From Dendrolimus kikuchii (lineage: Eukaryota; Arthropoda; Insecta; Lepidoptera; Lasiocampidae): a stretch of DNA of 64,000 bases. The stretch spans positions 5,743,501 to 5,807,500 of the forward strand of contig CM034411.1 of the NCBI GenBank assembly GCA_019925095.2, in the 5' to 3' direction. Every line of letters starts with the position of its first letter. Position 1 is the stretch's first letter. This document shows, in pieces, positions 56,236-64,000 of this stretch. The position numbers and the translations under genes were made by a program. The notes below the pieces were generated by a model. That model did no database searches, was not told the DNA's origin, and saw nothing but the letters and a program-made list of their open reading frames with translations.

Positions 56236-56360
56236 ATAGATAGATAGATAACACTTTATTGTACACCATTACAGAAAAACTTACGAACTAGTATTAGTCT
56301 AGTTGGGTACAAAGGGCGGTCTTATCGCTAAAAAGCAATCTCTTCCAGACAACCCGTGGC
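56236..56360 (-). mobile_element. 3' end of CR1/jockey-like element, nested in H3
   Basis: (GATA)n, ACACTTTATTGTACACCATT, GGGCGGTCTTATCGCTAAAA and AATCTCTTCCAGACAACC; the hairpin has one mismatch. Confidence 0.7.
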
Positions 56361-56477
56361 AAGAATATTGCTGATTAGGAGTGGCGACGGTGGTATACAT
56401 AATTATTGTACGATTACTTACATTTTAATAATTAATATATAACTATACTATATATACAAATATACAGCTTACATACA

Positions 56478-56720
56478 TGCCAGGTGGTAGGGCATTTGCC
56501 CGACTGGATGGCTACCACCCCTGGTCTAAAGTATGTCACTATAACAACCATGAGTAGTGTTCTGGCATTTGTGATCAGGTTCCAGGCTCCCTAAGAGAGC
56601 AGTAGCGCATTTGTAGCACGTTTGGTGTTGTAAATGTCTATAGACAATGGTAACCGCTTTCCATCAAATGGGCCGTCTGTCTGTCTGCTGAGCTCCTGCA
56701 ATAAAAAAAAAATAAAAAAT
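56478..56720 (+). repeat. S repeat, 5'-truncated, nested in H3
   Basis: CCAGGTGGTAGGGCATTTGC to GAGCTCCTGCAATAAAAAAA. Confidence 0.82.
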
Positions 56721-56816
56721 AATTATATTCTTTTTTAAATATTGTGGTACTTTGTGTCCTGAGAATCCCGCGGGAATTTCAAGACAAGCGTGGACGAAGT
56801 CGCGTGCATATCCTAG

Positions 56817-57079
56817 TATATAATAATAAAAGTTAAAATTTAAAAAAAAATGCGTAAAAGAAACTGACTTTAAGAGTAACTAAAAAGAAACGTATAAACA
56901 ACATCATGAAGTCGGTGCCAATTAAAATATAAAAAAACAACTGTTTACGCTTTGGTTCAATTTTATTAGACAAAATTTTGAGCACAGTCAGTGTATTGAA
57001 ATTGGCAGGACACAAAGACAACTCACCGGATCTTCTTCAAATGATTATACGGCACAGTTCTTCTATGTTATTACATATT
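56817..57079. other. AT-rich sequence without recognisable gene
   Basis: Nothing recognised. Confidence 0.45.
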
Positions 57080-57300
57080 TTTTTATTGCAGGAGTTCAGC
57101 AGACAGGCAGACGGCCCACTTTATGGAAAGCGATTACCATCGACTATGGACATTTGCAAGGTGCTACAAATGCGCTGCTGCTCTCTTAAGGGAGACTGGA
57201 ACCTGGTCGCTAATGCCAGAACACAATTCAAGGTTGTTATGGCGACATACTTTAGACCAGGGGTGGTAGCCATCCAGTCGGGCAAATGCCCTACCACCTG
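57080..57300 (-). repeat. S repeat lacking its 5' end
   Basis: TTTTTTTATTGCAGGAGTTC to GCCCTACCACCTGG. The first ~85 bp of S are absent, a 5' truncation like that of a LINE copy. Confidence 0.82.
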
Positions 57301-57889
57301 GGAATATATCTAATGGCCACTATTATTAAGTCTAATAAATATTTAGAGTATTTGTATCACTATACAATTTTATTTTTTAAAGTATTTTGTAATAATTATT
57401 TCACTTTATTTCGAGTTGCGCACAAAACACAATTGGACTACCTCCTTTCTTTCCGTCGATTTCTTCTCACCCAGTGAGCAAGGTATATTTGGCTCAAATA
57501 TAGGGAATTATGTAGGAAAGAAAGGAATGGACAATTACACGACATGCTCTCAAGCAATGTTATTTAAATAAATAATAAGGCGACGGTTCATTTATTATAC
57601 TACCACAATTGTACATATTGAATTTATAAATTGTGAATTTTATCTTTAATATTAATTTAGTTAGTGAATATTATAAATGGCGTAAACAACAATTTTGCAA
57701 AATATAGTAATTTTTATGTTTTACTTCGCAGCGACCTCTGTTGTCGAAAATATTTATTTTTTGCTTTGTAGTAGTTACTCTTGAAGTTAGTTTATTTTTT
57801 GCTAGGAATTTATTATTATTTTTTTATATACGAAACCCTAAAATATATTTTAATCAAAAATATCCCATAGTCCCCATATCTCGTTTTAA
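57301..57889. other. AT-rich sequence without recognisable gene
   Basis: Nothing recognised. Confidence 0.5.
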
Positions 57890-58205
57890 TCCGTGCAAGA
57901 AGAAAGAATACCGATGCTCGCGGCCAGACGGTCTGTTGTAAAAGGTGACAAAATAACCCACACCCAGGTGGTAGGGTATTTGCTCGACTGGATGGCGACC
58001 ACCCCTGGTCTAGAGTAAGCCGCCATAACAATCTTGTGTTGTGTTCCGGCATTAGTGACCAGGTTCCTGTCTCTCTTAAGAGAGCAGCAGCGCATTTGTA
58101 GCACCTTTGGTGTTGCAAATGTCCAAAGGCGATGGTAACCGCTTTCCATCAAGTGAGCCGTCTGCCTGTCTGCTGAACTCCTGCAATAAAAAAATAAATA
58201 AAAAT
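57890..58205 (+). repeat. S repeat, full length
   Basis: ATCCGTGCAAGAAGAAAGAA (small deletion) to CTCCTGCAATAAAAAAATAA. Confidence 0.85.
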
Positions 58206-58640
58206 ACATGGTGTTTTTTTACACCGTAAACTTGTGGTAATAGTAACTATATGCACATTAGATAAAAAATAGGATTTTGATGATTCAAATTATTCAAATA
58301 AACACCGGTTAAATATTAAGTTACCACAACATACCAGGAATATAAAATTAGATTGATTAGAAATACTATGAATTAACTAAATTTGCGTAAAGTGTGGGAA
58401 AACCCATCGCGTTGGTCCAAATTCCTTGTTTTTCGGCTTCATACTAAATGTGTAATGCCTGAGTCATATTTTCCCCACGTTTTCTTCCACCCCTTAGTGA
58501 ATCATAGGTCTGACCTGTTTATGATAGACTTTGTTCAAACGGGTTTTGTTTTTGCTTGTTTTTTATATGTTATAGTCTACTGATGCTCTGAGCAAAGTTC
58601 AGGTAAACGAGGGCCTCTTGTGTATGAGTCGTATATGCAT
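58206..58640. other. AT-rich sequence without recognisable gene
   Basis: Nothing recognised. Confidence 0.45.
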
Positions 58641-58861
58641 ATAAAGAGTTTATTACAAAATTAAACTAAACTATAAAATAGAAACCTTAAATTAAATACT
58701 AAAACAAAATAAAAAATGAGAGCATAATTATAGATAAAATATTGGTCCGAAACCACTGTCATTTACCGGGAACGTTCCCAAAAGGCTGGTGGCGTTATCA
58801 CGCTGAATGGCAATGCTACCCTTTGAGCAAAATAGACGCCAGCCTTTTGGTCGCGTGAAAG
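58641..58861 (-). pseudogene. C-terminus and 3' UTR of an RLE-type retrotransposon, copy 3
   Basis: The minus strand reads IAIQRDNATSLLGTFPVNDS and GPIFYL, stopping at 58728. It is collinear with IQRGNAASVLGTFPTDGD...GPIYYL of copy 1 and IQRGNAASLLGT of copy 2. A T-rich 3' UTR (TTTAGTATTTAATTTAAGG) follows. Severely 5'-truncated. Confidence 0.75.
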
Positions 58862-58901
58862 GTCTACTAAGCGTACAAAATGAAGCTAACAACTACAAAA
58901 C

Positions 58902-59150
58902 GGCCTCTGTGGTTGAGCGGGCTAAGCCTTTGCCGGCCCACCTCACTGCAACGCAGAGGCTCCGGGTTCGATTCCTGGTATAGTAAATTTCGGAAAACGT
59001 CTTTTCTTCGTTATTTACTATGGTCTGGGTGTCTGGGATCGGCCCCAGAGTAGTTCGTTGTATATTACCCATAACACAAGCGTAACTTGCTTAATTTGGG
59101 GATGTACAATGTGTGTGTTTGTCTGCCGATTATTATTATTATTATTACAA
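58902..59150 (+). mobile_element. tRNA-derived SINE T2, complete
   Basis: Box A region TGGTTGAGCGG at 58910-58920, perfect box B GGTTCGATTCC at 58965-58975, conserved body, and (ATT)n tail at 59129-59147. Confidence 0.88.
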
Positions 59151-59179
59151 AAAAGCTTTTATATATCATAGACCACTTG

Positions 59180-59235
59180 TTCGTGCCTACCCCGCAAGGG
59201 AACTGGCGTGAAGTTATGTATGTATGTATGTATGT
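59180..59235 (+). mobile_element. 56-bp RTE-like 3' end with perfect 12-bp target duplication
   Basis: TTCGTGCCTACCCCGCAAGG, AACTGGCGTGAAG and (ATGT)n only. ATAGACCACTTG occurs at 59168-59179 and 59236-59247. An extreme 5' truncation. Confidence 0.92.
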
Positions 59236-59247
59236 ATAGACCACTTG

Positions 59248-60076
59248 CAATGTTTTCCGATTTTTCATAGACCTATGCTTACCTCTGCTACTTTGGTTTA
59301 TCCAAGAATGTGTACATGAATAAATATGGGATATTTGTTATCCTGGAAGAAGTTAGATGATACACATATTAAGTTTTAGTATTCTTGATCAGAAGTACTT
59401 TTTCATGTTTTCTTTTTACTGCTTTCTCTTTGCATAAAACTATTTAAACAGACGTTAGGAATTTTTCCCGTTCCACTTGCTTGTCAGTGTTACAATCGTA
59501 AACCCAAGTGGAACGGTTATTCGACCCACCTCTTGACATGGGTCGTTGTGAGGGTGGTGTAATCGAGAATGATGACGTCACTAGTGACGGTTTCGCCACG
59601 ACCACAACGACCGCGGTCGCCTTGTAGAACGGCTAACTGAACATTTTAGGCGTTGTGTGCTACTAATGGAACGCGCTGGTAGTGTGGTTATATTTAACAG
59701 GAAGGTGGTTTGTCTTATGACATTTCTTCACAAAGATTAATCCTTAGAAGCTATACTATGATTTGATATAATAATACAAAATGTGTTTATTTTCCAATTC
59801 GATTCCTGACAAGGGTAATTAAACTTTCAAAAACCTAATGATACCACTTAGTTTTCATCAAAATCGGGCTCGAGAATCTTTTGAGTGGTTTTCGCTATTT
59901 AAGGATTAAAATCGCAATGAATGCCTACTTGAAAATTTTAACTGTATACATATATATTTTTTCTGTAATGGTGTACATTAAAGTATTATCTATCTATCTA
60001 TCTGTATACAAAATTATCCAAATAAATAAATACATCATATCATTATATTTTATATGAGAAACATAATTATAATACA
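59248..60076. other. Sequence without recognisable gene; retrotransposon tail near 59965-60003
   Basis: TAATGGTGTACATTAAAGTA with (ATCT)n resembles the stem-loop-family tail. 59510-59680 is GC-richer with no match. Confidence 0.45.
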
Positions 60077-60408
60077 CTAGTGGTCGCCCCTGCTCGAAAC
60101 TCGACCATAATAATTAATATCAAAGACTATACTTCTATAATCACAGATTTCTCCAAGGCTACACTGTTAATTTGACTTGAACAATAAACAAAAGATTATA
60201 TATGCGTGTGTGTGCTAAATGCATGGTAGTGTGTGTAATGTTTTTTTTATTGATTTAATGTATTTTTTATGCGTAATTTTAAAGAAATATTAGCATTCGT
60301 CGCTTCTTCTCTATATAAACTATAAGTGTGCGAGATTCATACTCCTTCGTTCGCGAAGTTTTCGTAAAAAGGGGTACAAAGTTTTTGCTTCACGTATTAA
60401 TATATAGA
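60077..60408 (-). mobile_element. Helitron family H1, complete
   Basis: CTAG at 60077-60080 after A; degenerate hairpin (CTCGAAACTCGACC); CACGTATTAATATATAGA then T at the other end. Confidence 0.8.
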
Positions 60409-60454
60409 TTACAATGGATAACATAGTTACTGTTTATATTATATTTACTGATAA

Positions 60455-60731
60455 ATAGTTTTTTTTTTATTGCCGGAGATCAGCAGACAGGCAAATGGCC
60501 CATTTGATGGAAAGCGGTTACCATCGCCTATAGACAATTGCAACACCAAAGGTGCTACAAATGCTCTGCTGCTGTCTTAAGGGAAACTGGAACCTGGTCA
60601 CTAATGACTAGGGGTGGTAGCCATCCAGTCGGGCAAATGCCCTACCACCTGGCTCTGGGTTGTTAAGTCGCCTCTTACCACAGGCCGCCCGGCCGCAGGA
60701 AATTGTATTCTTTCTCCGTTCCTGCACGGAT
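60455..60731 (-). repeat. S repeat, near full length
   Basis: TTTTTTTTATTGCCGGAGATC to CTCCGTTCCTGCACGGAT. The CGGAACACAACTCAAGG block is deleted. Confidence 0.85.
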
Positions 60732-61025
60732 AGAATAGAATTTAAGTAAGTTCCGAAAAGTAGGTAATGTTTTAGCCTCTTTGGCACTAAGAGGCAACGC
60801 ATTCCAAAGTTTGACAACCTGCACTGTAAAAGAGTCATAAAAGGATGAATTGCATATTAATTATTCATATACGAAATAAAACATTACGCCCTTATTATCC
60901 CTTCGCCCTAAATTATGGATACGCATCTGTATGTATGTAATGAGCATTGAGTCACGTGCCCTGAATAATGTCGTCTCGTCTCGTACAATAAGATTGCATC
61001 GATTTCGAATACATGATTCAAAACA
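60732..61025 (-). pseudogene. C-terminal region of a CR1/jockey-like RT
   Basis: The minus strand reads NRCNLIVRDETTLFRARDSM, RIHNLGRRDNKGVMFYF, one stop, then FTVQVVKLWNALPLSAKEAK and FRNLLK. The LWNALP signature matches 29.7 kb. An S copy abuts its 3' end. Confidence 0.72.
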
Positions 61026-61490
61026 GACAGTACTTTGTGTGGAGTGTCAAATTGTTGTTTTTTGAAATTCGTATTCGGAACGCAGCTGTTTTCGGAATTT
61101 AAAATAATATACCTACTTTTTGGTGGGAAACCAAAACCTGGTTTGTTTTGAATATTTATTTTTCAAAGAACATAAATCTGTTCAAAAATAGAAATATGGA
61201 CATTAATTGTTTTTAGACATGAATTGTGTATGTGTGGAAAGATTTACCTGTTTAGTGAAATTTGACTTTTCGAATAGTTGTAAGAATTTCGTTCTTTGGT
61301 ATATGTCAAAGACCTTATTTGACCGATTAATTTAAATGACGCTGCAACGTGGTTATATAGCATTGTCATATACCTGGTGGGTTTTTTTACTTTAAGTTAT
61401 AAAAATCAAATAATCTTGTATACTGGCTTGATGCACATATAAACCGTGCGAAGTCATAAATAAAAAATAAAAAGAAATGTTTATTTAGAA
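61026..61490. other. AT-rich sequence without recognisable gene
   Basis: Nothing recognised. Confidence 0.5.
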
Positions 61491-61789
61491 ATAGCTGTTA
61501 CTCGCGACTTCGGCCGCGTGGATATTTTTTCGAAGAGTCATTATTTTAAAAGTAGCCTAAGTTACTCCGTATAACATCAGCTATCTGCCAAAGTAAAGTT
61601 TGTCTAGCTGTCTGTCTGGAAGTCCCGTAAAAATCGGTCCCGCCGTTTCAGAGAGAAGCCGGAACAAACACAGACAGACAGACAACCATTTTAAAAATTG
61701 TTTTTTTAAATATACTTTCATACGCATTTAGTAAAAGTTGTTATTTTGACATTACAAACAGACACTTCAATTTTATTTATCTGTATAGA
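61491..61789 (-). mobile_element. Helitron family H4
   Basis: ATAGCTGTTACTCGCGACTT at left (CTAG end changed to ATAG), GCCAAAGTAAAGTTTG and AGACAGACAGACAACC inside, ending TTATCTGTATAGA before T. Confidence 0.62.
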
Positions 61790-62119
61790 TTGATACAAAA
61801 TCAGCTCAGATAAACTTATCAGTCAGTGAGGTTACATATATAAAAAAATACAGTAAAGAGAATTTCTATATAACAACTGATATACAGAACCTTTACTATA
61901 TATGCCAAGAAATCTCCCTTACCACTGAGATTAGCAAGGCAAACGTAAGAAAGACATGAGCAGGACTCACGTTCCTGGAAGGCTGAGTCATGCGTCGCGA
62001 CACCCCCTGTCCCCCTTCGAAGCCCTCACGCCACCAGTCTGGCGAAGGCCCCTATTACAATGATACTGCGATGAGACAGCTGTAAAGCTAGATGCAGTAA
62101 GTTATGTCTAAATTTGTAA
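61790..62119. other. Sequence without recognisable gene
   Basis: A GC-richer patch at 61960-62060 has no match. Confidence 0.4.
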
Positions 62120-62395
62120 CCCGTGCAGGAACGTAGACAGAATACAATCTCCTGCGGCTGGGGGCCTGTCGCAAGAGGCTACAAAACAACCGACAGTCTG
62201 GACGTGTCCCACCCCTGGTCTGGAGCATATCGCCATAACAACCTTGAGTTGTGTGCCGGCATCAGTGGCCAGATTCCAGTCTCGCTTTAAAGAGCGGCAG
62301 CACATTGGTAGCACCTTCGTTGCGTTGGTAACCGCTTTCCATCAGGTGAGCCATCTGACTGTTTGCTGGAATCATGCAATAAAAAACATTTAACA
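62120..62395 (+). repeat. S repeat, diverged, near full length
   Basis: CCCGTGCAGGAACGTAGACA to GGAATCATGCAATAAAAAAC. Confidence 0.8.
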
Positions 62396-62734
62396 CTATT
62401 CCTCATTATCTCAAGTAACGCTTCAAATTTCAGTATGTATTAGCTCCCATAATGCGCCCCTCCACTAAAGACTGGTCTTATAGCAATAAATATGGAAAAT
62501 CGCGTTTTTACCTCGAGATTTTGAATTTGTAAGTTATTTAACGTTGCCATGATAGATGCGATATATACTCAATCATAAATCAAATTAATAAAATAAATAA
62601 ATCATGATTATCATATATACTAGCCTTAAATCCCGGCTGGGTTCGGAGCGTTTGCTACGGATCCCAGGGTTCGCTTTTTCTTTTCCTCTTCGCATTTTTA
62701 TGCGCCATTTCTTATTGTTGCCCGTTGGCGCAAC
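62396..62734. other. AT-rich sequence without recognisable gene
   Basis: TAAATCCCGGCTGGGTTCGG near 62626 is an unassigned GC-rich patch. Confidence 0.4.
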
Positions 62735-62745
62735 TCTCATGACGT

Positions 62746-62978
62746 ACATACATACATACATAACTTCACGCCGGTTCCCTTGCGGGGTAGGCACGAAGAA
62801 CAGAGCGCCATTTAGGCCCATTCTTACACACCTCAATTGCTTCTTTGACATTCATAACTCTTGTCATGCACGCTCGTCTGTTCTTAAGGCTCCTGACATC
62901 ACCCTCCGCTAGTACACGATCAATTTGATCATGGAAGGTGTGTCGTGGCCTTCCACGACTTCTGCATCCATCCACTTT
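62746..62978 (-). pseudogene. RTE-like copy (subfamily B), 11-bp target duplication with one mismatch
   Basis: ACATACATACATAACTTC tail, minus frame YPAREPA back to KVDGC. TCTCATGACGT at 62735-62745 and TCTCATGATGT at 62979-62989. Confidence 0.85.
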
Positions 62979-63046
62979 TCTCATGATGTCAAGCCAATAT
63001 TTTTAGGCCTACACTTAACAACAGGACAAGACGGATGTATCATTTT

Positions 63047-63354
63047 TTTTTCAGGAGATCAGCAGACAGGCAGGCGGCCTACTTGATAGAAATCGGTTAC
63101 AATCGCCTATGGACATTTGAAACAGCAAAGTTGCTACAAATGCGCTGCTGCTCTCTTAAGGGAAACTGGAACCTGGTCACTAATGCCGGAACACAACTCA
63201 AGGTTGTTATGGCGACATACTTTAGACCAGGGGTGGGAGCCATCCAGTCGAGCAAATGCCCTACCACCTGGCTGTGGGTTGTTAAGTCGCCTCAAGATTA
63301 CGACAGGCCGCCCGGCCGCAGGAAATTGTATTCTTTCTCCGTTCCTGCACGGAT
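63047..63354 (-). repeat. S repeat, full length
   Basis: TTTTTTCAGGAGATCAGCAG to CTCCGTTCCTGCACGGAT, complete apart from small changes. Confidence 0.88.
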
Positions 63355-63641
63355 ATCATGCCTAAAATAAATAAAATTGAATGGCAAAACGTCGTATGAT
63401 TCTATCACCAGTCAAAAACATTTAAATTCGAAATAAAATTTTAAAAAAGAGCAATAATTTGGGTCATATTTATTATTTATAATTTTTTTAAGATGTGGAA
63501 TATCTGAACAGTCGGTACAATTATTTATATTTTAATTTTAAATTTTTATTTCAATGTGAATCCATTTTTGTTTGTTTCTATAAATAAATAAATGCCTATT
63601 TAACAAAGAGCAAATGTTGAAATACCAGAATATTAATTTAC

Positions 63642-63812
63642 AGCCGATTTTTCAATCGTCAGATAAAAGTTATCAGCCGAATAATTTATAACATGAGTGT
63701 ATTCAAAAGTGTAACCATGCAACTTTTTTACTCATGGAACTGACAATTTTAATTTTTCCATGTTATACTTTATTCTATAAATAATTTTTATCTAGTGATT
63801 GAAAAATGAGCC
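63642..63812. mobile_element. MITE with ~50-bp imperfect inverted repeats
   Basis: AGCCGATTTTTCAATCGTCA and AGATAAAAGTTATC at left match, reversed, GATAATTTTTATCTAG-type sequence and GATTGAAAAATGAGCCC at right. 171 bp, non-coding. TTA or TTAA next to both ends may be the target site; superfamily undecided. Confidence 0.65.
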
Positions 63813-64000
63813 CTTAAAGAATATAATAAATATTCTATTTTACTTAATTAAAATGTAAAATCAGGTGTTTTTTTAATACCTATTTGTATTCAAAAATTAC
63901 TTATAATTGATTTACTGAAACACCTCAACTGCATCCGTTCCAGTGATTCACGTGCTACAATTATATAATGCATAATAACAAGAACTGAGTACGAAAACAA

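Larger units (their letters stand above)
55835..56816 (+). mobile_element. Helitron-like family H3, interrupted by nested insertions
   Basis: 55850-56234 carries TGTTCGGGATTCACGTAAAA, TTTTATCCTGGAAATACTG, and CACTAAAACGATAGCTTCG. After about 515 bp of inserted DNA it resumes at about 56748 with GTACTTTGTGTCCTGAGAAT and ends GACGAAGTCGCGTGCATATC-CTAG at 56816, followed by T. The 44.65-kb copy has the two halves joined. Confidence 0.65.

Overview
This is a repeat-dominated piece of an insect genome, very probably a moth or butterfly (Lepidoptera). The background is AT-rich, there is no operon structure, and almost every recognisable block is a transposable element or its debris. The content includes non-LTR retrotransposons, tRNA-derived SINEs and a very abundant ~300-bp poly(A) repeat. 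There are also several families of non-autonomous Helitrons (A|T target, CTAG 3' end, terminal hairpin), fold-back elements and (TA)n/(CA)n microsatellites. I found no convincing host exon. Assignment to Lepidoptera rests on remembered repeat vocabulary and is inference.

Main landmarks. (1) 4119-9475, minus strand: a full-length jockey-clade retrotransposon bounded by an 11-bp target-site duplication, with a poly(A) tail, an intact 971-aa endonuclease/reverse transcriptase ORF2, and an ORF1 (zinc-knuckle gag) broken by one frameshift. A second copy, only its 3' UTR, lies at 49820-50190. (2) 17310-20690, plus strand: two head-to-tail copies of a retrotransposon with a restriction-enzyme-like endonuclease (R2-type layout: N-terminal C2H2 finger, RT, C-terminal CxC...H...C and PD...D nuclease). 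The upstream copy is only a C-terminus and is joined to the nearly complete downstream copy by a (TA)n run. A third C-terminal fragment is at 58728-58861. (3) Thirteen 5'-truncated copies of an RTE-like element ending in (ATGT)n. Most have clear 9-13 bp target duplications, and they fall into two subfamilies. (4) About 22 copies of the ~300-bp repeat (called S here), with a constant 5' end and an A-rich 3' end. (5) Helitron-like families H1-H4, two tRNA-SINE families (T1, T2), C-terminal debris of CR1/jockey-like, R4-like and RNase-H-bearing elements, and a 16-bp minisatellite inside a ~360-bp tandem duplication (48110-48760).

Region by region: 1-4.1 kb old debris; 4.1-9.5 kb the complete jockey element; 9.6-17.3 kb Helitron, SINE and microsatellite; 17.3-20.7 kb the RLE element pair; 20.7-32 kb nested RTE, S and Helitron insertions with an R4-like remnant; 32-47 kb a mosaic of S, RTE and Helitron with one cleanly nested retrotransposon (40.7-41.3 kb); 47-53 kb minisatellite, jockey 3' end and a degenerate CR1-like RT; 53-64 kb dense S copies and Helitrons. 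No genes act together in a pathway. The functional relations are parasitic: autonomous elements (jockey, RTE, RLE, Helitron) presumably mobilised the non-autonomous ones. The most interesting signal is a stem-loop placed immediately after the stop codon of two unrelated retrotransposons; in one of them, paired changes between copies support the structure. Family alignments were done by eye, so most repeat edges are good to about 10-20 bp; target-site duplications and hairpins were checked base by base.
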